Virus record (IMG/VR): IMGVR_UViG_3300048672_000430
Coordinates: 1 to 64,000 of that record
DNA: 64,000 nucleotides
DNA from: a virus
Strand: one strand, 5' to 3'
Positions within the stretch are counted from its first letter, which is position 1; each line of letters begins with the position of its first letter. The notes below the pieces were generated by a model. That model did not search any database. It saw only the letters and a program-made list of their open reading frames with translations, and had not been told where the DNA came from. The translations under genes and the position numbers were made by a program. Shown here one piece after another: positions 41,743-49,877 of the stretch.

Positions 41743-41941
41743 CTATTTTTTATTCTTATGTTCTTGTACTGCCATTCTTTTTTTAGCTGATAAAGTATCA
41801 AGGGATTCTGTAGACATAGAACGATTAAAAGCTGTAAATGAATCAAGAGCAAACACAATCATAGAACAAGAAATTAAGATTAACAATCTAACGTATGAAC
41901 TAGGAATGTGTAAGTTATTATATACTGGAAAACATTATTAG
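41735..41941 (+). CDS. 68-residue membrane-anchored coiled-coil protein
   Basis: N-terminal membrane segment (FLFLCSCTAILFLADKV), then a coiled coil (LKAVNESRANTIIEQEIKIN). This is the layout of an inner-membrane spanin subunit (Rz), though no partner is adjacent. Confidence 0.5.
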   Translation: MINYFLFLCSCTAILFLADKVSRDSVDIERLKAVNESRANTIIEQEIKINNLTYELGMCKLLYTGKHY

Positions 41942-41949
41942 AGGTAAGT

Positions 41950-42084
41950 ATGGATAGATTAGGGTTCACTATGATTTTAGCCTGTGGTTTAATTTTATTC
42001 TTAGCTGGATATATATTAGGTCTAGGTAAACAAGACTTGACATTAATTATGAATCGTGATATAACTTATACGAGGGACAAATGA
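41950..42084 (+). CDS. 44-residue single-span membrane protein
   Basis: AGAGGTAAGT upstream. MILACGLILFLAGYILGLG is the membrane segment. A promoter overlaps its 3' half. ATGA overlap with the next gene. Confidence 0.5.
   Translation: MDRLGFTMILACGLILFLAGYILGLGKQDLTLIMNRDITYTRDK
42037..42065 (+). promoter_or_regulatory. Sigma-70-type promoter inside the small membrane gene
   Basis: TTGACA, 17 bp ending GTGA, TATAAC with extended -10. The spacer differs from the repeated cassettes. Faces the metalloprotease and Cas4-like nuclease genes. Confidence 0.6.
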
Positions 42085-42542
42085 CCCAACCATTAACTAA
42101 GTATTATCTGATATTTTTAATGTTACTATTAACACACAATGCTCCTAGTATTGAGTTGGCATCGAGACCTTACTTTGACCGATATATTGAACTGTCTAAA
42201 AAATGTGGATTAAATCTAAACACCGCAGAAATTAGAATTGAATACATGGACACTAAAATTAAATACCAAGTTGCTACTTGTAATTCATCTCAACAAATAA
42301 TACGATTAGATAGAAGATCTTTTCGAGGAGATGATATTCGTAGAGAACAAATTCTATTTCATGAACTAACGCATTGTTTAATGTCACAAGGACACAATGA
42401 TATTGACTTGAATATAATGAACACAAGTGGATTCATTGATAACCTAGATTATGTTAACAACTACGATATGTATATTAGAAAGATGTTTAAAGTTTGTAAT
42501 TATAAAGAACAAATAAAATATGAGGGATACGATGGGAATTAG
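42081..42542 (+). CDS. Exported zincin metalloprotease
   Basis: 153 residues with a signal peptide (YYLIFLMLLLTHNAPSIELA). ILFHELTHCLMSQGHND carries HExxH and a third His 6 residues on (HExxHxxxxxGH-like), as in gluzincin/metzincin-type peptidases. MNTSG could be a Met-turn. Periplasmic action on a host protein is likely. The role is unknown. Confidence 0.7.
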   Translation: MTQPLTKYYLIFLMLLLTHNAPSIELASRPYFDRYIELSKKCGLNLNTAEIRIEYMDTKIKYQVATCNSSQQIIRLDRRSFRGDDIRREQILFHELTHCLMSQGHNDIDLNIMNTSGFIDNLDYVNNYDMYIRKMFKVCNYKEQIKYEGYDGN

Positions 42543-43635
42543 ATTAAGTCACTCAGCCAGTACTAAATACACAGATTGTCCAAAATCGTATCAGTATCAT
42601 TACATTGAAAAGTTTAGGGCTGAAGTGCAATCCTCGGCCCTTCTCTTTGGTACTGCTATAGATAAATCAGCCGAACATTATGCACTCACTAAAAACTTCG
42701 ACGAAACTATTGAAGTATTTGAAAAGACTTGGCAAACTCAAAATATTAATGGAGTAGACGAGGACTTAAGATTTCTTTTAAACTTCACATATTCAGATAA
42801 AGATTTAGACACAGATCTACTTAAAAAAGATGACTGGAATATACTATCAGAACATTTTCATATCACATCTGATAACATAGAAGAAGCATTAAAAGAAGTT
42901 ATTTATACTAAAGCATCTACTGGATATGCGTATCTAAATAATCAAGATAAATCTATTTTTAACTATGCTAACTGGCTTTGCTTAAAACGTAAAGGTAAGT
43001 TGATGCTTAGAGAATTTAAAAACATATTCGATGGGAATGTTGAGCAAGTATTAGGATCACAAGTTAAGGTTGATTTAGAAAACGAATCTGGTGATTCTGT
43101 TGTTGGATTTATTGACTTTGTTGTTAAATGGAAAGGTATTGATAAACCAATTATTATTGACTTAAAAACAGCAGGTAGAGAATATGATGAGGACGCTGTT
43201 AAGAAATCACCTCAATTGTCACTATATGTTTACGCTGTATCTGAAAAATACGAGGGAACTAGAGAGTGTGGGTTCATAGTATTAAATAAGAACATCAATA
43301 AGAACAAGCATAAAAAATGTAAAGAGTGTGGACATGATGGTACAGGAGGTAGACATAAGACCTGCGACAATACTATTGAAGGTGTTCGATGTAATGGAGA
43401 ATGGAAGGAAACTATATACCCTAAAGCGAAATCACAAATACTAATAAGTTCAGTATCTGAAGTCTTGGTGGAAAGAGTTGTTGAGAACTTTAATGAAGTT
43501 AACAAAGCAATCAAGGCTGAAGTGTTTCCGAGAAACCTAAGCAATTGTATAAAGTATGGTTCGATTAAGTGTTCATTTTACGATATTTGTCATTCAAATA
43601 GTGAAGCTGGATTAATCAAAAAAGAAGACGCTTGA
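42532..43635 (+). CDS. Cas4/RecB-type PD-(D/E)XK nuclease
   Basis: 367 residues from the ATG at 42532 (GAGGG upstream). LSHSASTKYTDCPKSYQYHY is the N-terminal motif with the first Cys. GFIDFVVKW (D) and PIIIDLKTAGRE (D-x-K) form the catalytic core, and KKSPQLSLYVYA is the QxxxY motif. CKECGHDGTGGRHKTCDN is an inserted zinc knuckle. LSNCIKYGSIKCSFYDICHS near the end could complete a 4-Cys iron-sulfur cluster. It is next to the ERF recombination gene, suggesting DNA end processing for recombination. Confidence 0.85.
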   Translation: MGIRLSHSASTKYTDCPKSYQYHYIEKFRAEVQSSALLFGTAIDKSAEHYALTKNFDETIEVFEKTWQTQNINGVDEDLRFLLNFTYSDKDLDTDLLKKDDWNILSEHFHITSDNIEEALKEVIYTKASTGYAYLNNQDKSIFNYANWLCLKRKGKLMLREFKNIFDGNVEQVLGSQVKVDLENESGDSVVGFIDFVVKWKGIDKPIIIDLKTAGREYDEDAVKKSPQLSLYVYAVSEKYEGTRECGFIVLNKNINKNKHKKCKECGHDGTGGRHKTCDNTIEGVRCNGEWKETIYPKAKSQILISSVSEVLVERVVENFNEVNKAIKAEVFPRNLSNCIKYGSIKCSFYDICHSNSEAGLIKKEDA

Positions 43636-43660
43636 CAAATTAAATAAACTATGTTATATT
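43632..43660 (+). promoter_or_regulatory. Sigma-70 cassette 3
   Basis: TTGACA, spacer AATTAAATAAACTATGT, TATATT. The TGA of the -35 is the nuclease stop codon. Confidence 0.85.
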
Positions 43661-43678
43661 GTATTAGAGGAGATTATT

Positions 43679-43951
43679 ATGGCTAAAAAAATTAAAGAAG
43701 CTACGGTAGAAGAAGTGACAAATGTTGCAACTAAAACAAACCAAACAACAGATTTAAAGACATATACTATCTTATATGAAGGATCAAAAAAATATTCATT
43801 GGTTGAAGTATCGATTGATTCAAAGTCTTTAGACAGCACTACAATGGCTACAGTTAATGTTGTTGAAAAGGGATTAGATTATTATCAAGTATTAGACTCA
43901 TTTAAATCACATGTTATTAAAGCTGGTTTATTTGACAAAAGAGTAGACTAA
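43679..43951 (+). CDS. Hypothetical 90-residue protein
   Basis: AGAGGAGAT upstream, right after cassette 3. Thr/Lys-rich N-terminus (EVTNVATKTNQTTDLKTYTI), then alpha/beta. Co-transcribed with ERF. Not recognised. Confidence 0.6.
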   Translation: MAKKIKEATVEEVTNVATKTNQTTDLKTYTILYEGSKKYSLVEVSIDSKSLDSTTMATVNVVEKGLDYYQVLDSFKSHVIKAGLFDKRVD

Positions 43952-43967
43952 ATAAAGGAGAGATGAA

Positions 43968-44555
43968 ATGATTAAGTCGGACACAATTACAAATCTAGCA
44001 GGTGCACTAGTAAAAGCACAAAGCGAAATGGGTAACGCATCAAAAGGTGCAGCAAACCCTTTCTTCAAATCAAAGTATGCGGATCTTAACGCAATTAGAG
44101 AGGCATGTCTACCTGTCCTATCAAAACACGGTTTATCTGTCTTACAACCAACTGTATTCATCGATGGACGTAAGTTTGTTGAAACATTGGTTATGCACGA
44201 ATCAGGAGAATTTATCGGAGGACACACTGAAATATTATCAGTAAAAGAACTAGATGCTCAGGCACAAGGTAGCGGTGTTTCGTACGCTAGACGTTACGGG
44301 TTACAATCGTTATTATGTATCGGTGCAGAAGACGATGATGGAGAAGGAGCTATTGGTAGAAGCAAATCATATTCAAAGCCTACAACCGCAACAGTTACAA
44401 CCAGCTCTACTATTGATACTAGTGCAGTAAAAACAACTAAGCCGGGTGGATTCGGTGTAAAGAAGAATGATTCATATGAAAAAGAAGAGGCAAAGCAATT
44501 AGAAAAGATCGCACAAAAAGCTTTAGAATTACCAAATAACGATGGATGGGAGTAG
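43968..44555 (+). CDS. erf: ERF-family single-strand annealing protein
   Basis: 195 residues. ALVKAQSEMGNASKGAANPF, FFKSKYADLNAIREACLPVL and GSGVSYARRYGLQSLLCIGAEDDDG are the conserved ERF blocks. Anneals complementary single strands during phage recombination and genome circularisation or repair. Works with the upstream nuclease. The C-terminal 50 residues are a linker and a Gly/Lys-rich end (KPGGFGVKKND). Confidence 0.9.
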   Translation: MIKSDTITNLAGALVKAQSEMGNASKGAANPFFKSKYADLNAIREACLPVLSKHGLSVLQPTVFIDGRKFVETLVMHESGEFIGGHTEILSVKELDAQAQGSGVSYARRYGLQSLLCIGAEDDDGEGAIGRSKSYSKPTTATVTTSSTIDTSAVKTTKPGGFGVKKNDSYEKEEAKQLEKIAQKALELPNNDGWE

Positions 44556-44558
44556 AAT

Positions 44559-44747
44559 ATGCAAAGACAAGTAGTAGTACCAATTGCTAATTATAAGACA
44601 ATCAATAAATGGCTTAATAAAGGTTATGAAATAGGATATACTTTAAGTGATAAGCTTGTAGTGTTGAATTTAATAAGACCAAGAAATATGAACAATTTAA
44701 ATGAACTAGTACAGGCAGAACCAGCAATGCTACGAGGAGGATACTAA
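44559..44747 (+). CDS. Hypothetical 62-residue protein
   Basis: Starts 3 nt after ERF. QVVVPIANYKTINKWLNKGY, small alpha/beta. It ends with TACTAATG, overlapping the next start. Not recognised. Confidence 0.6.
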   Translation: MQRQVVVPIANYKTINKWLNKGYEIGYTLSDKLVVLNLIRPRNMNNLNELVQAEPAMLRGGY

Positions 44748-45214
44748 TGACTGAAACAACAACTGTTACTGTGGAAAATAATGAAACTAAAGTAAACATT
44801 GAAGTACCAAAGACTGATGCTAAAAAGATTGAACAAGAAATGTTACAAGCTGCGGAAAATCGTGCAATCGATCCGGCAGAATCGGCAGCGATGGTTTTTC
44901 ATATGTATAAACCAGAAGTATTAAAGCGTTTACCTTTATTATCTAGTAAGCAGATGCGTAGATTATTACGCAAGCTTATTGAGTATCCTTTGAACGAAGG
45001 TGAGTTAAAGGGCTTTAGTAAGCTTGAGAACGAGTTCTTTCTCTTATCAGATGCGATGTTACAGTCAAAATTTATCATGATGCAACAAACGTATATGGAA
45101 AGTGCGGAAGAATTAGTGAAGGCACAGGACGCAATGTTTAAGGGTGAGATAAAAGAAGAAGTAGAATTTGGATCTTCAAATGAAGAAGTTAACGAACAAT
45201 TAAAAGGAGAATAA
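44747..45214 (+). CDS. Hypothetical 155-residue acidic helical protein
   Basis: Overlaps the preceding stop. N-terminal Thr/Glu-rich stretch, then helical with MVFHMYKPEVLKRLPLLSSK and QMRRLLRKLIEYPLNEGELK. The acidic tail (EEVEFGSSNEEVNEQLKGE) could be a partner-binding tip, as in single-strand binding proteins. No OB-fold motif is seen. Confidence 0.6.
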   Translation: MTETTTVTVENNETKVNIEVPKTDAKKIEQEMLQAAENRAIDPAESAAMVFHMYKPEVLKRLPLLSSKQMRRLLRKLIEYPLNEGELKGFSKLENEFFLLSDAMLQSKFIMMQQTYMESAEELVKAQDAMFKGEIKEEVEFGSSNEEVNEQLKGE

Positions 45215-45215
45215 C

Positions 45216-45479
45216 ATGGCATACAAAAGATTAAAAATCGGTTCAATTTTAAAGTCAAGAGAGGAAGGGAAACCTGATTATATCAAAATCGATACTGATA
45301 TAGTATTGAAAAAGGGTGACTCCCTAAGTCTAGAGAGTAAGAAATCTAAGTTAGCTTCTCTTGAAAAGAATATCGAAAACGGTAAACTTAGTGGTGATCT
45401 CGCTGACAAAATTAGAGAAGGTATTGAAAAGATGCCAGAATTTGTTCGATTTGAAATTGTAAAAGTTACAAAAGATTAA
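45216..45479 (+). CDS. Hypothetical 87-residue basic protein
   Basis: AAAGGAGAATAAC upstream. Starts MAYKRLKIGSILKSREEGKP, with possible small-barrel strands, then basic helices. Its location just before the primase-helicase suggests a replication accessory role, perhaps DNA binding. Confidence 0.6.
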   Translation: MAYKRLKIGSILKSREEGKPDYIKIDTDIVLKKGDSLSLESKKSKLASLEKNIENGKLSGDLADKIREGIEKMPEFVRFEIVKVTKD

Positions 45480-45603
45480 TTTTCCCTAGCAAGGAAGTAA
45501 AACACATATGCCGGGTGCTTGTTGATCAACAAGGTAAATGTTAGAAAAATGAACTGACAGCCCTCCCCTTTTTTCAACAAATAAAATATTTAGAGGATTA
45601 TCA
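45480..45603 (+). other. Intergenic element with 16-bp palindrome upstream of primase-helicase
   Basis: CTTGTTGATCAACAAG at 45,518-45,533 is a perfect palindrome in an unusually GC-rich 70-nt stretch (CCGGGTG... AGCCCTCCCC) that ends in TTTTTT. GGGTGCT and AGCCCT may pair across it. It could be a leader RNA/attenuator, an operator or part of an origin. Confidence 0.55.
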
Positions 45604-47544
45604 ATGAAAGGAGATATGATGTATTTTAATATAAGAGATGGGTTGGCTAGTAGAGCAAAACTCGTCCCAGCAACAACAAAACTAACAGACGCAATTAAGA
45701 ATGTAAATAGAGACTATTATACTTCTTTGTATTTATATAATGAGAATCATAAAAAGATTCTAGAAGAAAGAGGAACATTGTCAGGAATTGCAGACGTTGT
45801 TACAAATAGACTATTATTTGATTTTGACGACAAAGAGAATACTGAGAATGCTAGAATGGACGCTATTGAAGCAGCAAATCGGTTGCTAGCATCAGGTATC
45901 CCAGAAGACGCAATAGTGCCTTATTTCAGTGGTAACAAGGGTTATAACATCGAAGTTACATTGAATGACTTTATTACCCCTGAAAAATTTGGTGCAATCG
46001 TAGACAGTATTGCTTCGGATCTTAAAACGTTCGATGTTGTAATTAGAGACGCACAAAGAGTTATACGTGTACCTGGCACTAAACACGATAAGTCAGAACT
46101 ATACAAAATTGCTTTAACGGCAGAAGAACTAATAAACCTAACAACAGATGAGATTAAAGAAATGGCTAAAACACCAAGACCTATTCCAACTAATGTAGTA
46201 AAGGTTGATTTACCAGAAGAACTAAAAAACGTGAAACCTGCTGAGATTAAGCTTGAAAAGGTTGTTGGTGAATTAACATTTGATACTAGTACAATCGATA
46301 TGAAGTCTAGACCAAAAGGTTTAGATGAAGCAAGATGGCTACTAAGTAATGGTTTTTTTAAGACAGGTGAAAGAAACTCAGCTATGTTATGTCTAGCTGC
46401 AACATACAAGAATCAGAACTTTCCACAAGAAGTAACTAAGGGTATTTTAGATGGTGTAGCAGAATTACAATCATCTAGAACTGGTGAGGATAAGTTTCAA
46501 GAAAAAGAAATTGATTTAATCCTTAACCAAGTATACGGGCCGAACTGGAAAGGTGGTACATTTACAACTCGTGATCCTAACAATTGGTTAGCTAAATATG
46601 CTATGAAAATGAAGATCAATGTTAAGGAAGAGAATGGCCCAATGACTATTGATGGCATTGGTGATAGCTTTGCGACTTTCGTTCAAAACATTGAAAAGAA
46701 TACAATCAAAACTGGTATCGAATCTTTAGATAAGACAATGCCAATTACTATTGGTAGTAATATCGGAATAGTAGCAGCGGCAGGAGCAGGTAAGACAGCA
46801 CTAGCACTAAAGATACTAAAGTATAACTCTCAAGCTGGAATACCTACAGTATTTGCTTCGTTAGATATGGTTAAGAATAGATTATTTGAAAAGGTATTGT
46901 ATAATGTCACAGGGTTGACAAGAGAAGATTTATATGCTACATTTAAGAAAGGTGAGGGTCATAAGCTAGTAGATATGGTAAAAGCCCAGTATGGTAATGT
47001 TTATTTCTATGATAAGAGTGGTGCAACAGTTAATGATATTAAAAACTATGTTATGGAAGTAGAACAGAAAACAGGACAAAAGATTAAATTAGTTATGTTA
47101 GATTACTTTGAAAGAATTAATAGTGATATAAGTGATGCGACGGCTTCTAGTTCAAAGGTAGCTAATGAAATACAAGATATGATGAATGATCTTGACGTTG
47201 CCAGTATTACTTTGTGTCAGCCTAATAAATTTAGCTTAGGTGGAGGCCCAGATACTGAGATTAAGAGTTATACAGCAATCAAAGGTGCATCTACATTGTA
47301 TCAATCATTCAGAGGGATTATATCGTTGAGTAGACCTTTTTATACACCAGAAACAAAAGACTTAGATAATTATATGATTATAAATGTTTTAAAGAACGAT
47401 CTTGGTGAATTAGATAGATTAAAGTATGGATGGTCTGGTAAACGTGGTGATATTTACGAATTAGAAGATGTTGAGTTACAAGAATTTAATGATCTTTTAA
47501 AACAGAAAGAATCTAATAAAAAAGGAGAATCTGGATGGGAATAA
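45604..47544 (+). CDS. Primase-helicase: AEP-like primase fused to DnaB-type helicase
   Basis: 646 residues; AGAGGA is 7 nt before the ATG at 45604. N-terminal half: LLFDFDDKENTENARMDAIE (metal-binding Asp pair), PYFSGNKGYNIEV (the S-G-x-K-G-x-x-I motif of archaeo-eukaryotic primases) and RVIRVPGTKHDKSELYKIAL (final AEP motif). C-terminal half: GIVAAAGAGKTALALKIL (Walker A, about 391-398), IKLVMLDYFERI (Walker B) and ITLCQPNKF (sensor/H3), as in DnaB/RecA-fold helicases. It primes and unwinds at the fork and partners with the family B polymerase at 52,394. Confidence 0.85.
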   Translation: MKGDMMYFNIRDGLASRAKLVPATTKLTDAIKNVNRDYYTSLYLYNENHKKILEERGTLSGIADVVTNRLLFDFDDKENTENARMDAIEAANRLLASGIPEDAIVPYFSGNKGYNIEVTLNDFITPEKFGAIVDSIASDLKTFDVVIRDAQRVIRVPGTKHDKSELYKIALTAEELINLTTDEIKEMAKTPRPIPTNVVKVDLPEELKNVKPAEIKLEKVVGELTFDTSTIDMKSRPKGLDEARWLLSNGFFKTGERNSAMLCLAATYKNQNFPQEVTKGILDGVAELQSSRTGEDKFQEKEIDLILNQVYGPNWKGGTFTTRDPNNWLAKYAMKMKINVKEENGPMTIDGIGDSFATFVQNIEKNTIKTGIESLDKTMPITIGSNIGIVAAAGAGKTALALKILKYNSQAGIPTVFASLDMVKNRLFEKVLYNVTGLTREDLYATFKKGEGHKLVDMVKAQYGNVYFYDKSGATVNDIKNYVMEVEQKTGQKIKLVMLDYFERINSDISDATASSSKVANEIQDMMNDLDVASITLCQPNKFSLGGGPDTEIKSYTAIKGASTLYQSFRGIISLSRPFYTPETKDLDNYMIINVLKNDLGELDRLKYGWSGKRGDIYELEDVELQEFNDLLKQKESNKKGESGWE

Positions 47545-47906
47545 CTAAATATGCAATAATAGATGAGATGGGTTATATACTTAAATCATCTGACGATATT
47601 GAAGAGATCAAAAAAACCAAAGCAACTATGGATAATAGAAGAACTGGTAAATCTACTAGAACACTACTACACGCTCTGTCTGTTAATCCAGACAAGATTG
47701 TATATGTTGTAGCTATGAACCGTGAACATGCAAAACACTTGTTTGCAACATGTACTTCTTATTTGCGTGATCTTAAATTTGAGTTTGAATCAACAATAAC
47801 TACTTTAAAAATTAAACCTTTAAAGTCGGCCGCTATAATCTTTTTAACAGAAGATAGACTTAGAGGAATGGTTAAACCGGATGTTATTTTATATGATTTG
47901 GAGTAA
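47535..47906 (+). CDS. Short P-loop protein, possible helicase or terminase fragment
   Basis: 123 residues. MDNRRTGKSTRTLLHALSVN looks like a Walker A (RRTGKST), and MVKPDVILYDLE a Walker B at the end. Only a half-size ATPase core fits, so it may be a reduced P-loop protein or regulator. Overlaps the helicase gene by 10 nt. Confidence 0.55.
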   Translation: MGITKYAIIDEMGYILKSSDDIEEIKKTKATMDNRRTGKSTRTLLHALSVNPDKIVYVVAMNREHAKHLFATCTSYLRDLKFEFESTITTLKIKPLKSAAIIFLTEDRLRGMVKPDVILYDLE

Positions 47907-47908
47907 TT

Positions 47909-48025
47909 ATGCAAATTAAAGTTATATGTATGGAAACCGGAAAATGGTTTATCACTACAGTCTCAATTAACGAAAATATCAATAAAATATATAATAAATG
48001 TGTTATAGAGAAAGTTTATCAATAA
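47909..48025 (+). CDS. 38-residue peptide
   Basis: GGAGTAATT upstream. MQIKVICMETGKWFITTVSI. Ends 4 nt before promoter cassette 4. Not recognised. Confidence 0.45.
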   Translation: MQIKVICMETGKWFITTVSINENINKIYNKCVIEKVYQ

Positions 48026-48028
48026 AAC

Positions 48029-48057
48029 TTGACAAATTAAATAAACTATGTTATAAC
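48029..48057 (+). promoter_or_regulatory. Sigma-70 cassette 4
   Basis: TTGACA, spacer AATTAAATAAACTATGT, TATAAC; identical spacer to cassette 3. Confidence 0.85.
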
Positions 48058-48075
48058 TATATTAAGGAGTCAAAT

Positions 48076-48267
48076 ATGACGAGATTAAAATTAATTCCAT
48101 CGAAAACCGTGGAAGAACAAATCGAAGAAATCAATTTACCTAATTTTGAAATAAATGAAAATTTTGATGAGAATTGGTTTACTGAAACTATCAAACAACA
48201 TGAAGAAGCTTTAAAGGTTTTAGATTGGTTTAAGGACGAAGATGACACTAACAATCCAGGAAATTAA
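48076..48267 (+). CDS. Hypothetical 63-residue acidic protein
   Basis: Start at 48076 (MTRLKLIPSKTVEEQIEEIN) behind TTAAGGAGT, downstream of cassette 4; the longer upstream frame would include the promoter. Acidic. Not recognised. Confidence 0.6.
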   Translation: MTRLKLIPSKTVEEQIEEINLPNFEINENFDENWFTETIKQHEEALKVLDWFKDEDDTNNPGN

Positions 48268-48315
48268 TTGGATGGTTTATTTAGTATTCTTTTTGTTATT
48301 TTTTGCGAGTTTTGA

Positions 48316-48549
48316 ATGAAAGAACAACCAATAAGATGTCCTTTTCATAAAGGAATAATTATGATAGACGTTGAGTGGGCGGCTAAAAATGGACGAGTGT
48401 TTTGTGAAAGTTGCTGCAAAGCATTTCCAATTGAAGTTCAAAAACAAGAACCAGAAGTCGAAGAGATACTTAAAAAGTTTGATGAAGGTGTAAAAGAAAT
48501 TTTAAACGAAGAAGATGAAGATCCTAATTTTTATTGGGATAAATTTTAA
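48316..48549 (+). CDS. Small zinc-binding protein
   Basis: 77 residues. RCPFHKG and VFCESCCKAF give C/H and CxxCC ligands about 28 apart, then an acidic tail (EILKKFDEGVKEILNEEDED). Looks like a zinc-finger adaptor. Confidence 0.6.
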   Translation: MKEQPIRCPFHKGIIMIDVEWAAKNGRVFCESCCKAFPIEVQKQEPEVEEILKKFDEGVKEILNEEDEDPNFYWDKF

Positions 48550-48559
48550 GAGGGTTATT

Positions 48560-48943
48560 ATGAAGAAATTAATTATGAGTTTATTTATTGTTGGTTTATT
48601 AGGATTAACTTCTTGTGCTAGAGAAGCCGATGTTGCATCTGAAAATTTAAGCAGGTCTGCCGACTCTTTTGAAATTAATAGACGAATTGTATTCTATAAT
48701 GGAGTTACCGGAGATTATATCTTAACTATTGAAGGACTTTGTGCATTAGGTAATTTTGATAAAGAAAAAGAGCTAACTGTTACTTGTAAAACTGGAGCAA
48801 ATCAGTACAAAAAACATTTCCTAGGACTGTCAGATAACGTAACTTTTTTTGCAGAACAAATAGAAAGTGCTACAACTAGTATTTATCAATACAAAGTTAT
48901 ATTTAGACCTAGTACTATTATTCCAGATATTGAGGTTAAGTAA
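48560..48943 (+). CDS. Phage beta-sandwich lipoprotein
   Basis: 127 residues from the ATG at 48560 (AGAGGGTTATT upstream). LFIVGLLGLTSCAREAD is a lipobox signal (LTSC). The mature part starts INRRIVFYNGVTGDYILTIE and GLCALGNFDKEKELTVTCKT; this sequence pattern occurs in small phage lipoproteins annotated as beta-sandwich lipoproteins. Possible role in superinfection exclusion or envelope protection, by analogy only. Confidence 0.7.
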   Translation: MKKLIMSLFIVGLLGLTSCAREADVASENLSRSADSFEINRRIVFYNGVTGDYILTIEGLCALGNFDKEKELTVTCKTGANQYKKHFLGLSDNVTFFAEQIESATTSIYQYKVIFRPSTIIPDIEVK

Positions 48944-48945
48944 TT

Positions 48946-49119
48946 ATGAAAGACAACGATTTACTATTCATTCGTAAACAACGTGCAGAAATAGCTCATT
49001 TTATCCATTACGAAATGACATCTGAAAACTGGAAAGAGAATAAAATATTAATTCAGATTTTAGAAAATATAGACTATCATTTAAAATTAAAAGATGCTGA
49101 ATTTGACGAGGTAGAATAA
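48946..49119 (+). CDS. 57-residue helical protein
   Basis: GGTTAAGTAATT upstream. RKQRAEIAHFIHYEMTSENW, helical and acidic at the end. Not recognised. Confidence 0.55.
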   Translation: MKDNDLLFIRKQRAEIAHFIHYEMTSENWKENKILIQILENIDYHLKLKDAEFDEVE

Positions 49120-49120
49120 T

Positions 49121-49546
49121 ATGGAATTAATTGATATATTTGAAGAAGTTGCTGATCATGCTATGGAAAGATTGATGGAAACGGTTGCGTATTCAGGGAG
49201 ATATTATTCGTATTACTTAATTAATAACAATGTTTATCCTAATGTTCATTCTATTGAAATAGAGTACGATGTAAGCAAACCTTTTTTATTTAAAAAAGAA
49301 ACATTAACTATACAAATTAAAACTAGGACTAGAGAATTAACTGACATAGAAATAGTAAATGGTTGTTATAATTACCAGCAAACAGATATGGTAGTCTCGA
49401 AAAATAAAGAGTTAATATCTAAATTTAAAGAATTACAAAAAATGGGACACATGAGAGAGCTTGATAATGAATTAAAACGAAAACTACGTAGAGAAGAGGT
49501 AGTTAAACAAGCGATTAAAAACTCAATATCTGGAGTTATAGAATGA
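49121..49546 (+). CDS. Hypothetical 141-residue protein
   Basis: GAGGTAGAATA upstream. The central part is beta-rich (YYLINNNVYPNVHSIEIEYD) and the end basic helical (LKRKLRREEVVKQAIKNSIS). Not recognised. Confidence 0.55.
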   Translation: MELIDIFEEVADHAMERLMETVAYSGRYYSYYLINNNVYPNVHSIEIEYDVSKPFLFKKETLTIQIKTRTRELTDIEIVNGCYNYQQTDMVVSKNKELISKFKELQKMGHMRELDNELKRKLRREEVVKQAIKNSISGVIE

Positions 49547-49707
49547 AATACTTATACTGTACTCTTGTGGGTGTATACTTAGGATTTAATTTTTGTATTT
49601 TATTAGACAAAGATACTGAGAATAAAGAACTACAAGAAAGAATAGACTATAAGATTGAAAATGCTATGCTAAATTCATTATTAAACCAATGTAGGAAATT
49701 AAAATGA
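49543..49707 (+). CDS. 54-residue protein with N-terminal membrane segment
   Basis: ATGA overlap. YLYCTLVGVYLGFNFCILL, then a charged helix. Ends ATGA into the next gene. Confidence 0.55.
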   Translation: MKYLYCTLVGVYLGFNFCILLDKDTENKELQERIDYKIENAMLNSLLNQCRKLK

Positions 49708-49877
49708 AATATTTATATTATATATTTAGATTATTTTTTACACCATCATGCAGTCACAAGTTTACTATCTACTCTACTGGATCTATTGAAAATTGCGAAG
49801 GTGTCCGAGTGGGTAATTTTTACAATCTTCAATGTACTAAATGTGGAGATATTGTGAGAAGGAGTGTTCAGATATGA
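49704..49877 (+). CDS. 57-residue Cys-containing protein
   Basis: MKYLYYIFRLFFTPSCSHKF, then NLQCTKCGDIVRR: SC-x-H and CxxC can form one zinc site. This layout (SCSHK...CTKCG) recurs in small phage proteins. ATGA overlap both sides. Confidence 0.6.
   Translation: MKYLYYIFRLFFTPSCSHKFTIYSTGSIENCEGVRVGNFYNLQCTKCGDIVRRSVQI

Noticed and set aside
46915-46943. TTGACA-N17-TACATT inside the primase-helicase gene
   Set aside because: Fits the promoter pattern but lies deep inside a coding region with no gene start nearby; probably chance.
48268-48315. 15-codon hydrophobic frame (MVYLVFFLLFFASFE)
   Set aside because: Very short, no independent support; may be a leader peptide but cannot be backed.
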